The notes beneath the pieces were generated by a model, which did not search any database, was not told the DNA's origin, and saw nothing but the letters and a program-made list of their open reading frames with translations. Source: Spirochaetaceae bacterium (GTDB taxonomy: Bacteria; Spirochaetota; Spirochaetia; Treponematales; Breznakiellaceae). Taken from it: 30,756 nt of DNA. The stretch spans positions 1-30,756 of the forward strand of contig JAISCK010000103.1 of NCBI GenBank assembly GCA_031265635.1. Reading direction: 5' to 3'. The position numbers and the translations under genes were made by a program. This document shows, one piece after another, positions 1 through 9,083 of this stretch. The first letter of the stretch is position 1, and each line of letters opens with the position of its first letter.

Positions 1-1321
1 TCAGGGACATAAGGGTGTCTTTGATCCCGATGGAGAAGGTTGGGGTAAGCGGATAGGAATACGAAAGCTGGGCGTAATAAAAACTGGTCCAGCCTTCGGC
101 TTTTTGCGCGAGGGAGGGAATTGTCCGCATGAGATAAAAAATAAAGCCCGCGTCAATCCTGCCCAAAGAGGCGTGGTTTAAGGTCAGGAAGGTTTTCGCG
201 TTGCCGCCTGTGGCATAATCAATGTAAACATCATCGGGACCGTTATACGAAGGATAATTTCCGTTTCCCCAGGCAAGCCAGCCCAGGTGGGTTTTTACGT
301 CGAGAACCAGGGACCGGGAAACAATATAGCGCAGCTTAAAGGTCCAGTCGAGGGAGTTCGCGGATATATTCAAATTTGAATATCCGAGATTGTCCTTAAA
401 ATCATTGCTGGTGTTGAAGAAGTCAAAATGCAGGCTCAAGCCGGAACTTGCCTTTACCCTGTCGCCTGTCAGCGCGTTAAAGGAAAAAAGGTATGCGTCG
501 GAAATAATATTCGCGTTGTACCATTCAGGCAGAAAGCCGTGAAAGTCAAAACTTACTTCAAAATGTTCAAAGGGAACGGAGACGGGATTGCCGAAGGGGT
601 TTCCGTACACAAGGCTGGTTGCCATGCCGTAGCCCGGCATGCTCCACCTGTCCTTGCGGTTTCCGTTGCTGTAAAAACCCCCGCTGGTATACCCAAAATC
701 GCTGCTAAAGGAAAGATACGGGACATGGCCGCTGTCCCGGCTTTGATAGCGGTTTACCACCAGGTCCTGAAAACGGTCCATGGGGCTTAAAAGGGTAGTA
801 CTGGCCACGGCAAGTACGCGGGGCCGGTTAAATTCCAGATAGATGCGGTGCGCCATTTCGCCTAACGAAGCGCCGCCTATGGTCGTTGTTACAAAATCAT
901 TGAGGGAGGGCCTCGCGCTCTCAAAAAAAGTTTCCCAGGTAAAACTGCCCAAAGCGGCAAAAGCAAGGGATTGATAAAACGTAAAGCCGTTGGTCCGTCC
1001 CGATATAAAATAAATGGAACCCTGATACGGATGGCCTGCCTGGTTGATATGAAAGCGGTCCGTCTCTTCCCAGCGCCATGCGGAAAAAGAAAAGTTCCCC
1101 CTGATGGTATCGGGCGAGACAGACGAAAAGCTCGTCCCGGCAAGGGTAATTCCCAAAAAGAGGACGGCATTGCTCAATACCGCCTCGCTGGTTGCCAGAG
1201 CGGCGCGGACAAGCGGCCCCCGGGAGGGGCCTCCGTCAGGCGGGACAACATCACCGTCATCCGGGAAAACCTGTACGTTTCCCCACATAATCAAAAGCAG
1301 AAAAAAACTCAAGCGTTTCAT
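1..1321 (-). CDS. DUF3943-family outer-membrane-type protein (3' end beyond window)
   Basis: I translated this frame directly: it is open from an ATG at 1321 to the left edge, giving 440 residues and no stop, so the C-terminus is missing. A hydrophobic N-terminal signal (MKRLSFFLLLIMWGNVQVF) indicates export. Residues about 60-165 match the DUF3943 pattern as I know it: HINQAGHPYQG, GRTNGF, a WE pair, then PSLNDFVTTTIGGASLGE. The rest alternates aromatic and polar residues with many Tyr/Phe/Trp, as in outer-membrane beta-barrels. Its ATG overlaps the stop of the HEAT-repeat gene (ATGA) and has AAGGA five bases upstream, so the two are translationally coupled and may act together. Function is unknown; barrel topology is inference. 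Confidence 0.75.
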   Translation of the reverse strand, partial: MKRLSFFLLLIMWGNVQVFPDDGDVVPPDGGPSRGPLVRAALATSEAVLSNAVLFLGITLAGTSFSSVSPDTIRGNFSFSAWRWEETDRFHINQAGHPYQGSIYFISGRTNGFTFYQSLAFAALGSFTWETFFESARPSLNDFVTTTIGGASLGEMAHRIYLEFNRPRVLAVASTTLLSPMDRFQDLVVNRYQSRDSGHVPYLSFSSDFGYTSGGFYSNGNRKDRWSMPGYGMATSLVYGNPFGNPVSVPFEHFEVSFDFHGFLPEWYNANIISDAYLFSFNALTGDRVKASSGLSLHFDFFNTSNDFKDNLGYSNLNISANSLDWTFKLRYIVSRSLVLDVKTHLGWLAWGNGNYPSYNGPDDVYIDYATGGNAKTFLTLNHASLGRIDAGFIFYLMRTIPSLAQKAEGWTSFYYAQLSYSYPLTPTFSIGIKDTLMSL

Positions 1322-2709
1322 GTGGTTCCTTCGTCAAACGGGACGCCCATTCTCCGCAGGGTGTCCCTGGCCTTCCGGGAAAGGGAGCTGCCTTCACCGG
1401 CAAGCGCCCTGACATGGTCAATGAGGCCCATAAGATTGTTTCTGTATACCATGTCTATGGCATAGGCTTTTTCCACCACACCCCCGGTAGAAAAAAAGCG
1501 CAGCGCGAGGGGCTCTACCTTGTCTGTTTCCGCCTGGGCTATGATGCGGCAGAACTGGCTGTACAGGGCTGTCTGGTTTTTTTCCCTGGCCTCGTCAAGT
1601 TCGGCGATAAAACGCTCCGCGTATTCCCCGGCCCTGTTGTTGATGAGCACTTCCCCGGCTACAACGCGTACGCGGTCCGTGTTTTTCCTTTCAAAAAAGA
1701 GGGAGGCGACGATTTGGTAGGCATCGTTTCTGTCCATGGCGCCCAGGGCTTTTATGGCCTCGTCCTTGACCGCCGCGACTTCGTCCCGCTCCGCCCGGTA
1801 TCTCAGGTAGGGTATGGCTTCTTCCATTTTCCGTTCCGCCGCGGCCTGGGCGGCCCCTATGCGGCTCCGGTAATAGGTGTCCCGGAAAGCCTCCAGTATG
1901 GCCTGGTCCACTTCCCTGCCGCTAAAGGGACCCAGGGCGGCGACAGCGGTGGACCGCAGGTTGGGGTCAGGCGAGTTGAGGGCTTCAAGCACCGCGCCGA
2001 GCCCCTCACGGTCGCCTATTCTGGACAGCGCCTGAATGGCCGCCATGCGGCGGGCGGGTCTTTCGTCGCTGTTACCCGCTATGCTGTTGAGAAAGGCCAC
2101 GGCGAGGGGATTTTCAAGGCTGCCCAGGGCGGTGATGATTTCCCTGGCCGTGTCCTCGCCGGGAAACTTGTCTTCAAAATAAGCGATGAGATACCCGGCT
2201 ATGAGGTCGGACTCGTTTCTGTCCTGGTCTTTAAGGGGGGCCCCTGCCCTGCCCAGCGCCCGCACGGCGCTGTTCGTATAACGGGCGTCCCCTTCGTCAA
2301 TAAGGGTCATAATCCTGTCAACAGCCCCTGTATCCCGGAGCTGTCCCAGATATTCAAGGGCGGCCCGCACCGCTTCGGGCACCTGTTCATCCCAATATTC
2401 AAGAACTTCCCTGGCCCTTTCCTCAAGGCCGCCTTTGTCCCTGTTGGCGAAAAAGCCAAAGATGCCCGAAAGTATGCGGCCGTTTTTTATGCCTGATGCC
2501 GTCGCCATAATCTCGCTGTCAAGGGCATCGCTGTTTTCAGCGCGCAGGGTCCGTATAAGTTCAGCGATTTCGTTTTCGGTTCCGTAGTTAAGAATGTCCC
2601 GGCGCTGTTCTTCGATAGAAGGCTGGGTAATCTCATCGGCGCTGAGGCCGGAAACAGAAAGCAGCGCGCAAAAACAAAACAAAACCTTGAGGTTTTCCCA
2701 TTTTTTCAT
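1318..2709 (-). CDS. Exported HEAT-repeat protein
   Basis: This 463-residue protein has a signal peptide at about residues 1-24 (hydrophobic run LFCFCALLSVSG, then a small-residue cleavage region before DEITQPS). The rest is helical HEAT-type repeats, with recurring units such as AVRALGRAG, AIQALSRIG, AVAALGPFSG and AIKALGAMDR. HEAT solenoids are protein-binding scaffolds, and with the signal peptide this one should act in the periplasm. The ATG lies in an ATGA overlap with the tgt stop, and GAGGAGG lies seven bases upstream inside the end of tgt, so the start is well supported. The next gene encodes a DUF3943 outer-membrane-type protein and is coupled to this one. No catalytic motif is visible and the partner is unknown. 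Confidence 0.8.
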   Translation of the reverse strand: MKKWENLKVLFCFCALLSVSGLSADEITQPSIEEQRRDILNYGTENEIAELIRTLRAENSDALDSEIMATASGIKNGRILSGIFGFFANRDKGGLEERAREVLEYWDEQVPEAVRAALEYLGQLRDTGAVDRIMTLIDEGDARYTNSAVRALGRAGAPLKDQDRNESDLIAGYLIAYFEDKFPGEDTAREIITALGSLENPLAVAFLNSIAGNSDERPARRMAAIQALSRIGDREGLGAVLEALNSPDPNLRSTAVAALGPFSGREVDQAILEAFRDTYYRSRIGAAQAAAERKMEEAIPYLRYRAERDEVAAVKDEAIKALGAMDRNDAYQIVASLFFERKNTDRVRVVAGEVLINNRAGEYAERFIAELDEAREKNQTALYSQFCRIIAQAETDKVEPLALRFFSTGGVVEKAYAIDMVYRNNLMGLIDHVRALAGEGSSLSRKARDTLRRMGVPFDEGTT

Positions 2710-3842
2710 TCATGTCCCTCCTCATAGCGGGAAAGAAATTCCTTTTTGAAATCCGCGAAGCGGTCCCTGTTTATCGCTTCCCCGGCTTTCTTTACCAGGT
2801 CGTGGAGGAAGTAAAGGTTGTGGTAGCTTGCGAGCATGGAACAAAGTATCTCCCTGGTCTTAAAAAGATGCCGTAAATAAGAGCGGCTGTACAGGCGGCA
2901 GACTTTGCAGCCGCATTCCGTATCTATGGGGCCCATATCAAAGGTGTTCTCGGCCTTTTTAAGGGCAAAGGGCCCCTTATGGGTAAAGACGCGGCCGTTT
3001 CTCCCTGTCCGTGTGGGAAAAACACAGTCGAACATATCTATGCCCTGTTCAATCGCTTCCAGTATATATTCCGGGGTGCCTATGCCCATAACATAGCGGG
3101 GTTTTTCGATGGGAAGAAGAGAGGCCGAAAAAGCAAGGAATTCCCTGAAAACCTCAGCGGGTTCCCCTACCGAGAGTCCTCCTATGGCAACGCCTGGGGT
3201 ATCGGCCCCCACCAGAGCGGTGGCGCTTTCTTCCCGCAAATCCCTGTAAAAATTCCCCTGGAGTATGGCGAAGAGTTCTCCCCGGTATCCCCCTTCCCTG
3301 GTTCTGTCCCAGGCCTTTTTTGCCCTTTCAAGCCAGGAACTGGTAATAGCAAGGGCCTCTCTCACCTTCTTTTTTTCGGTCCCCCAGGGCGTACAGACAT
3401 CAAGCTGCATCTGTATATCGCTTCCCAGGATGCGCTGTATCTCCACCACGGATTCGGGACTGAGCATATGGCCGGAGCCGTCTATGTGGGAGCGGAATTG
3501 TACCCCCTCAGGGGTGATCTTGCGGAACTGGGCCAGCGAAAAAATCTGAAAGCCCCCCGAGTCGGTCAGTATGTTCCGGTCCCAGTTCATAAAGCGGTGA
3601 AGCCCCCCGGCTTTTTCCATAACAGCGGTTCCCGGCCTGAGATACAGGTGATAGGTATTGGAAAGAATTATCTCGAAGCCTATTTCCCTGAGGTCCTCAT
3701 TGGCAAGGGCCTTGACGGTTCCGTTGGTCCCCACGGGCATAAAGACCGGCGTAGCGACGTTTCCCCGCCCCAGGCGCAGTTCTCCGGTGCGGGCGCCTGA
3801 GGACGGGCACTGGTGCTTTACGGTGAATATGGGTCCGGTCAT
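2706..3842 (-). CDS. tgt: Queuine/preQ1 tRNA-guanine transglycosylase
   Basis: Tgt exchanges guanine-34 of GUN-anticodon tRNAs for preQ1, the first committed tRNA step of queuosine synthesis. The 378-residue length is normal for the bacterial family. Visible signatures are SNTYHLYLRPG at about residue 61, TDSGGFQ with the general acid/base Asp at 94, GGLSVGEP, the nucleophile region FDCVFPTRTGRNG near 270, and a zinc site of ECGCKVC near 308 with the distal HN about 30 residues later. It starts at ATG 3842, sharing one base with the lptG stop (TGATG), and its own stop overlaps the HEAT-repeat start. No other queuosine gene is in the window. Confidence 0.96.
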   Translation of the reverse strand: MTGPIFTVKHQCPSSGARTGELRLGRGNVATPVFMPVGTNGTVKALANEDLREIGFEIILSNTYHLYLRPGTAVMEKAGGLHRFMNWDRNILTDSGGFQIFSLAQFRKITPEGVQFRSHIDGSGHMLSPESVVEIQRILGSDIQMQLDVCTPWGTEKKKVREALAITSSWLERAKKAWDRTREGGYRGELFAILQGNFYRDLREESATALVGADTPGVAIGGLSVGEPAEVFREFLAFSASLLPIEKPRYVMGIGTPEYILEAIEQGIDMFDCVFPTRTGRNGRVFTHKGPFALKKAENTFDMGPIDTECGCKVCRLYSRSYLRHLFKTREILCSMLASYHNLYFLHDLVKKAGEAINRDRFADFKKEFLSRYEEGHE

Positions 3843-4906
3843 CAGGTCCGCACGCTCCTGAGGAGGAGCATCCCTAAGAGTATAAAACCCAGCACCGGAA
3901 ACCAGGCCCCGAGCAGGGCGGGTAAATAGCCTGTTCTTGCCATAGCCATGGTTACCATCTCGATGACATAAAATACCACGGCGGAAATAAGGCTGGTCAA
4001 AAGACTCATAAGGAGTATGTTCTTTTTGAATCTTCCCCCCATGGCGGCCGAGAGGATTATCACCACCAGGGAGACCGCTGAAAAAGAAAAGCGGTGATAG
4101 TAGGACGCCTGGGCTTCGGCAAAGGGCAGTCCCGCGGCCTTGAGGTCCGCGACAAGCAGCGCGGCGTCCTTTGCCTTTAGTTCCTCAACCATGACGGCCC
4201 CCCTTCTAAAGGCGTCGGGGTTTTCGTTGTACTTTTCGGTATCGGTAAAGGGAAGGGAACGCAGGAGATTGCCTTCCCAGCGGTATTCAATAGGATTGAA
4301 AAAGAGCCAGTGATCGCCTGTCCATTCGGCCTGGGGGGAACGCACAAGGGAAAGCAGCTTTCCCTTTTCGTCCTGTTCCACTATGCTTATGCCGCTCAGG
4401 GCTTTACGCACATCGTCATAGTAATCCACCGAGTACAGGGTTTTTCCTCCGTTGGTTTTAATTACAATATCTGAATCATCGGAAGGAAAACTCTGGCCCA
4501 TGAGGGCGCGGCTGAGTTCGTTTTTTATTTTTATCGTGGGAATCACCACGCGGTCCTCAAAGAAAAAAGAAAAAAAGGCCGCGACGATTCCGGCGCAGAA
4601 AAGCGGAACGCAGAAACGGTAAAAGGGAATTCCGGCGCAGAAGATCGACGTTAGTTCGTTCCGCGCGTAGAGTTCTCCCAGGGTATGGGCCGCGGCAAAA
4701 AGAAGGGATATGGGTACGGAATAGGCAAAGGCCTTGGGAAGATAATAGACACTCACCGGAAAAATCTGGGCCAGGGCGGCGTCATTGGTAAGGTAGCGGG
4801 GAAGATTGGCGAAAAGATCAATGAGCAGTATGAGAACCACAAACATCCCCGATGCCATAATAAAAACAGGGATAAACTGGCGCAGAAGATAGCGGCCCAG
4901 TATCAT
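3842..4906 (-). CDS. lptG: LptG-type LPS/lipid export permease
   Basis: YjgP/YjgQ-family inner-membrane permease, one of the two subunits (LptF, LptG) that with the LptB ATPase pull lipopolysaccharide or related lipid toward the LptC-A-D bridge. The frame is open to 4969, but the likely start is the ATG at 4906, which forms an ATGA overlap with the stop of lptF and has AAAGG upstream; this gives 354 residues beginning MILGRYLLRQF, typical of the family. Visible parts are an N-terminal membrane pair, the conserved LGELYARNELTSIF segment, a periplasmic beta-jellyroll in the middle, and C-terminal membrane helices. G is chosen over F from that segment and its second position. The cargo in a treponeme is uncertain. 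Confidence 0.85.
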   Translation of the reverse strand: MILGRYLLRQFIPVFIMASGMFVVLILLIDLFANLPRYLTNDAALAQIFPVSVYYLPKAFAYSVPISLLFAAAHTLGELYARNELTSIFCAGIPFYRFCVPLFCAGIVAAFFSFFFEDRVVIPTIKIKNELSRALMGQSFPSDDSDIVIKTNGGKTLYSVDYYDDVRKALSGISIVEQDEKGKLLSLVRSPQAEWTGDHWLFFNPIEYRWEGNLLRSLPFTDTEKYNENPDAFRRGAVMVEELKAKDAALLVADLKAAGLPFAEAQASYYHRFSFSAVSLVVIILSAAMGGRFKKNILLMSLLTSLISAVVFYVIEMVTMAMARTGYLPALLGAWFPVLGFILLGMLLLRSVRT

Positions 4907-6171
4907 TGGCGCGCCTTTATAAGGCAGAGCACGCCGCCGGCAACAAGGGCAAGGGCGTTGGGTAACCACATGGACCAGAAAGGAGAATACCCCAGGCGCA
5001 CCCCCATGGTCTGGCCGCCGAGAAGCAGGGCCCAGTAGAGTACCGAGCTAAGAAGGCCGAAGAGGAGGCCCACGACCTGCCCGCTCCTTTTGGCGAAAAG
5101 CCCCAGCGGTATGGAAAGAAAGGCAAGGCAGAACGCGCCCGCCGGTATGGAAAATTTTTTGTAGTACTCAAGCCTGTAGATGAGCAGGTTTCTGTCCTTA
5201 CGGCGGTCCCTGATGTTCCCCAGCTCCCGCGCAAGTTCGTCCCGCTGCGTCAGGCGGCGGTTCCAGTCAGGATGGGAAGGGCCGGTACGGAGCGTGCGTT
5301 CCAGGGCAAGGGAGGCGCTTGTTGTCCTGAGGCGTATGTCTTCTATCTGGGAATCAAGGGTACGTTCCTTTTCCCTGATTTCGCGGCGTACATCGGTGGA
5401 ACTCATCTCCCTGGGCCCTATGGCGGAATTGCTCTGCCACAGGTCGTTCTGGTTTACCGAATAGCGGAGAAAGGAGGCCGAGGAATAGTCATAGTCATCA
5501 CGGACGGTTTCTTTTGAGGACTGGACAAAACTGTCATGGAGGTCGAGACTGAGCCTCGTGGTCCCCGAATCGGTAAGTTCGGCCCTCCTCGCCATGATGA
5601 CCCGCCGTTCCCCTTCGCCGGTACGGTCAAAAATCAGCATATTGTCTATGCTCTTGCCCTGTACGGCCCCGGTAACCAGTATGGTATTCCTGAAACGCTT
5701 TACCGAATTTGATTCCAGTTCCAGCGCCGGCGTTGAAAACAGTATGCGCCGGTACAGCCTTGAGAACTGCACTGTCCCCGCCGGAAGCAGCACGTCATTG
5801 GCGAAAAAAGAAATCAAAGTTACAAGAACCCCGACACCAAGGGCGGGAAGAAAAATGTTTTTATACGAAAGCCCCGACGAGAGCATGACCAGTATCTCGT
5901 TATCCGAACTGAGCCGCCCTATGGTCATCACCACGCCAAGGAGGGCGCCGAAGGGGGCGGCCATGGCTATGACCGAAGGAAGGGAATAGAAGAGGAGCAG
6001 GGCAACCTGGTACAGGGGCACATGTTTGGTAAGTATTTCCTGAACCATGAGAAGCAGTTGGTTCACAAAAAAAATAAAAAAGAAAAAAAGAAAGGCCACA
6101 AGAAAAGAAAAGAGGGCCTCAAGAGCGATATGCCTGATTATAATGGGCGATAAGGAGCGGCTTGTTCCCAT
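4903..6171 (-). CDS. lptF: LptF-type LPS/lipid export permease with coiled-coil insertion
   Basis: Upstream member of the LptF/LptG permease pair. N-terminal membrane helices (LEALFSFLVAFLFFFFIFF) are followed by the family segment TIGRLSSDNEILVMLSSGLS, a periplasmic beta-rich domain, and C-terminal helices (AGAFCLAFLSIPLGLF onward). At about 422 residues it is roughly 60 longer than usual. The extra length sits between the beta domain and the C-terminal helices and is charged and heptad-like (DVRREIREKERTLDSQIEDI, later RDELARELGNIRDRRKD), probably a coiled coil. The start is uncertain: a TTG at 6180 directly abuts the dut stop, and an ATG lies at 6171; I prefer the ATG, although its GGGGAG is very close. 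The stop overlaps lptG. Confidence 0.85.
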   Translation of the reverse strand: MGTSRSLSPIIIRHIALEALFSFLVAFLFFFFIFFVNQLLLMVQEILTKHVPLYQVALLLFYSLPSVIAMAAPFGALLGVVMTIGRLSSDNEILVMLSSGLSYKNIFLPALGVGVLVTLISFFANDVLLPAGTVQFSRLYRRILFSTPALELESNSVKRFRNTILVTGAVQGKSIDNMLIFDRTGEGERRVIMARRAELTDSGTTRLSLDLHDSFVQSSKETVRDDYDYSSASFLRYSVNQNDLWQSNSAIGPREMSSTDVRREIREKERTLDSQIEDIRLRTTSASLALERTLRTGPSHPDWNRRLTQRDELARELGNIRDRRKDRNLLIYRLEYYKKFSIPAGAFCLAFLSIPLGLFAKRSGQVVGLLFGLLSSVLYWALLLGGQTMGVRLGYSPFWSMWLPNALALVAGGVLCLIKARQ

Positions 6172-6180
6172 ACTCCCCAA

Positions 6181-6630
6181 CTATACACCGGTAGAACCGA
6201 AACCGCCAGTACCCCGAAAACTCTCCGGCAGGGACGAGACTTCCGAAAAGGACATGGTGTTGACTCTCGAAAATACAAGCTGGGCTATGCGGTCGCCGTG
6301 TTTTATGATGAAGGGTTCACCGCCGTGGTTAATCAGTATGACCTGGACCTCGCCCCGGTAGTCCGCGTCTATGGTACCGGGGCTGTTGAGTACGGTAACG
6401 CCGTTCTGCGCGGCCAGGCCGGAACGGGGCCGCACCTGGGCCTCAAAACCGGCGGGTATGGCCACGGCAAAGCCGGTAGGTACTTTGCCCCTCCCGCCCG
6501 GAACGAGGGTCAGGGGGCTTTCAAGACAGGCCCTGATGTCGGCCCCCGCGGCCCCTTCACTTTCGTATGAAGGAAGCCGGGCCCGGGGATCGAGCCTTTT
6601 GATCAGTACCTCAGGAGAATCCACGGACAA
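6181..6630 (-). CDS. dut: Deoxyuridine 5'-triphosphate nucleotidohydrolase (dUTPase)
   Basis: Hydrolyses dUTP to dUMP and pyrophosphate, keeping uracil out of DNA and supplying dUMP for thymidylate synthesis. All five motifs of the homotrimeric family are present in order: GAAGADIRA, RPRSGLA, GTIDADYRGEV, GDRIAQLVF and the C-terminal arm RGTGGFGSTG. The frame is open far upstream, but the first 60 or so residues there are the out-of-frame 3' end of pnp. I choose the TTG at 6630: AAGGAG lies five bases upstream, it sits just past the pnp stop at 6632-6634, and it yields 149 residues, the usual length. A GTG four codons earlier in the open frame's downstream direction (6618) is the alternative. 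Confidence 0.93.
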   Translation of the reverse strand: MSVDSPEVLIKRLDPRARLPSYESEGAAGADIRACLESPLTLVPGGRGKVPTGFAVAIPAGFEAQVRPRSGLAAQNGVTVLNSPGTIDADYRGEVQVILINHGGEPFIIKHGDRIAQLVFSRVNTMSFSEVSSLPESFRGTGGFGSTGV

Positions 6631-6631
6631 G

Positions 6632-8746
6632 TCATCTCCTTCCTTCCTGGTTAGCCTCAAGGGCGTCAACATAGGAAAGGTTGAGCCTTCCCATCTTGTC
6701 AATTTCCATGAGCTTGACCGGAATGACCTGGCCTTCTTTAAGAACATCGTTGACGCTGGACACCCGCTGTCTTGAGAGCTTTGAAATATGCACAAGCCCT
6801 TCCTTGCCGGGAAGTATCTCCACAAAGGCGCCGAAATCCATGATGCGCTTTACCGTGCCCTCATAGACGCGGCCGGTTTCGGGATCGGAAACTATGCCGG
6901 TTACCGCGACCTTGGCGTCCTCGGCGCTTTGGGCGTTTTTGCCGTAGATGGTTACGGTTCCGTCGTTTTCGGTATTGATGGTAACGCTGTACTGTTCGCA
7001 GAGGGCCTTGATATTCTTGCCGCCGGGGCCTATAAGGGCGCCTATCTTGTCCACTTCAATCTTGAGGACCACGATCTTGGGGGCAAAGTCGCTGATTTTT
7101 CCGGCCGGCTGGCTTATGGTTTTGTTCATGATGGAAAGTATATGAAGCCTTCCCCGTTTTGCCTGGTCAAGGGCGTTCTTCATGATTTCGGGGCTTACCC
7201 CGGCTATCTTTATGTCCATCTGAAAGCCGGTGATGCCGTCGGCCGTGCCCGCGACCTTGAAGTCCATATCGCCAAGGTGGTCTTCCTCGCCGAGTATGTC
7301 AGAAAGTACCGCGTAACGTTCTCCCGGTTTGCCTGAACCTTCGGTGATGAGCCCCATGGCTATACCCGCCACAGGCTTCTTCATGGGTACGCCGGCATGG
7401 AGCATGGAAAGGGTTCCGCCGCAGACCGAAGCCATTGACGAGGAACCGTTGGATTCCAGGACTTCGGACACGACACGCACGGTATAGGGGAACTCGGCCT
7501 TGCTGGGCACCATGGCTTCAAGGGAACGGCGGGCAAGATTGCCGTGGCCTATCTCCCTGCGGCCCGTTCCCATGCGTCCCACTTCGCCTACCGAATAGGG
7601 CGGGAAGTTATAGTGGAGCAGAAAATTCTCCCGTTTGTCCCCTTCAATATCGTCAAAAATCTGTTCGTCAAAAACCGTTCCCAGGGTGGTAACAACCAGG
7701 GCCTGGGTTTCGCCCCGGGTAAAGAGCGCCGACCCGTGGGTCCGTTTGAGCACACCGATTTCGCAGCTTATGTCCCGTATATCCTCAAGGCCCCTTCCGT
7801 CTACCCGCTTTCCCTTATCAAGTATTGAAGAACGGAGTATTTCGTATTCCATGTCGTCAAAGAGGGTGTTGAAAAGTTTCTTCTGGATTTCGCAGTCAAG
7901 CTGCCCCGCGTATTGTGAAGCCAGGCCGTCTTTGACAGCCTGTATGGCCGTGTAGCGTTCCTGTTTTCCTCCGGCAAAGCAGGCCTCTTCAAGGCGGCTG
8001 TAGGCGGCGTTCCGTATGGCGTCCCTGTTTTCCAGAACCACACTGGATTCTGCAAGGGGAAGTTTTGGCTTACCGGCAAGCTCCTTAAGTTTTTCCTGGA
8101 GATCGCAGAGTTCCCCGATCACCTGGTGAGCTTTTTCCAGGGCCTGTATCATGAGCTCCTCGCCCACTTCCGAGGCGCCGCCTTCCACCATGGTGATGCC
8201 GTCTTTGGTTCCGGCCACGACTATCTCAAGCCGCGACTTTTCAATCTGGTCATAGGTGGGGTTGACAATGAGTTCATCGCCGACCGCGCAGACCCGTACT
8301 CCCGCTATGGGGCCGTTAAAGGGTATGTCGGAAATATGCACCGCCGCGGAAGACGCGATGATGGCGAGGATGTCAGGGGGATTAACCATATCGGTAGATA
8401 CGGTGGTAGGCACGACCTGTATTTCCCTGCCGAATTCCTTGTTGAAAAGAGGACGCATGGGCCGGTCTATGAGCCGGGAAACAAGGATTTCCTTGTCCTT
8501 GGGCCTGCTTTCCCTTTTGATAAAACCGCCGGGTATTTTGCCCGCGGCATAGTATTTTTCGTTATAATCAAGGGTGAGCGGCACATAATCAAGACCCTCC
8601 ACCGATGAAGCCGAAGCGCAGGCCGTGGCGATAACCGCGGACCCCGCGTATTGGGCGAATACTGAACCGTTGGCCTGTTTCGCCATTCTGCCGGTTTCGA
8701 GAATAAGTTCCTCGCCGGCTATTTGATATGAAACTCTTTGTATCAT
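6632..8746 (-). CDS. pnp: Polyribonucleotide nucleotidyltransferase (PNPase)
   Basis: Phosphorolytic 3'-5' exoribonuclease and degradosome component. From the ATG at 8746 it has 704 residues: first RNase PH domain (LILETGRMAKQANGS onward), helical linker, second RNase PH domain with catalytic SNGSSSMASVCGG and GEEDHLGDMDFKVAGT, a KH domain near residue 570 (IGPGGKNIK) and a C-terminal S1 domain (YEGTVKRIMDFGAFVEILPG). The frame continues to a TTG at 8785, but the ATG has AAAGG five bases upstream and matches where PNPases normally begin, so the extra 13 residues are probably not translated. It follows rpsO by 63 nt, the classic rpsO-pnp order. Confidence 0.96.
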   Translation of the reverse strand: MIQRVSYQIAGEELILETGRMAKQANGSVFAQYAGSAVIATACASASSVEGLDYVPLTLDYNEKYYAAGKIPGGFIKRESRPKDKEILVSRLIDRPMRPLFNKEFGREIQVVPTTVSTDMVNPPDILAIIASSAAVHISDIPFNGPIAGVRVCAVGDELIVNPTYDQIEKSRLEIVVAGTKDGITMVEGGASEVGEELMIQALEKAHQVIGELCDLQEKLKELAGKPKLPLAESSVVLENRDAIRNAAYSRLEEACFAGGKQERYTAIQAVKDGLASQYAGQLDCEIQKKLFNTLFDDMEYEILRSSILDKGKRVDGRGLEDIRDISCEIGVLKRTHGSALFTRGETQALVVTTLGTVFDEQIFDDIEGDKRENFLLHYNFPPYSVGEVGRMGTGRREIGHGNLARRSLEAMVPSKAEFPYTVRVVSEVLESNGSSSMASVCGGTLSMLHAGVPMKKPVAGIAMGLITEGSGKPGERYAVLSDILGEEDHLGDMDFKVAGTADGITGFQMDIKIAGVSPEIMKNALDQAKRGRLHILSIMNKTISQPAGKISDFAPKIVVLKIEVDKIGALIGPGGKNIKALCEQYSVTINTENDGTVTIYGKNAQSAEDAKVAVTGIVSDPETGRVYEGTVKRIMDFGAFVEILPGKEGLVHISKLSRQRVSSVNDVLKEGQVIPVKLMEIDKMGRLNLSYVDALEANQEGRR

Positions 8747-8773
8747 GTTTACCTTTATGTTTGACGTATTGGA

Positions 8774-8806
8774 CTTGCGGGACAACCGGCAGGGCTGCCT
8801 GGCAAG
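8774..8806 (-). other. Stem-loop in the rpsO-pnp spacer
   Basis: The spacer holds outer arms CTTGC/GCAAG enclosing a smaller GGCA/TGCC stem flanked by CC/GG with a one-base bulge. In other bacteria this spacer carries RNA processing or partial termination signals (RNase III site in E. coli), so a similar role is possible. There is no U-run after it, so a simple terminator is unlikely. The pairing is modest and could be chance. Confidence 0.35.
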
Positions 8807-8809
8807 CGC

Positions 8810-9079
8810 TTATTTGCGGAGGCCAAGCTCCTTGATGATGGACCTGTAGCCTTCAAGATTGGTGCGCTGTATGTACTTGAGCATACGGCGGCGCTGGCCT
8901 ACAAGGATTAAAAGGCCCCTCTGGCTTGATTTATCCTTTTTGAATTGCTTGCAGTGCTCGGTAAGGGCGTTAATACGCCTGGTGAGCAGGGCAATCTGAA
9001 CATTCACCGCGCCTGTGTCTTTTTCGTTTGCGCCGAATTTGGTTATCACAGACTTTACGTCTTCTTTGCTTAATGCCAT
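8810..9079 (-). CDS. rpsO: Ribosomal protein S15
   Basis: Small 30S protein that binds the 16S rRNA central domain and nucleates assembly of S6, S18 and S11. The 89-residue length is exactly usual. Characteristic segments are DTGAVNVQIALLTRRI, LTEHCKQFKKDKSSQRGLL and VGQRRRMLKYIQ. The ATG at 9079 has AAGGAG nine bases upstream. It starts only 4 nt after the ribF stop and precedes pnp. In E. coli S15 represses its own mRNA through a leader pseudoknot; no such element could be established here, because the leader lies within ribF coding sequence. Confidence 0.98.
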   Translation of the reverse strand: MALSKEDVKSVITKFGANEKDTGAVNVQIALLTRRINALTEHCKQFKKDKSSQRGLLILVGQRRRMLKYIQRTNLEGYRSIIKELGLRK

Positions 9080-9083
9080 ATTG

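Noticed and set aside
1414..2496. Long plus-strand open frame opposite the HEAT-repeat gene
   Set aside because: It is antisense to a convincing gene and its residues show no domain; GC-rich codon bias leaves such frames open.
6631..6825. N-terminal extension of dut
   Set aside because: It overlaps the pnp 3' end out of frame and would add 65 residues with no dUTPase similarity.
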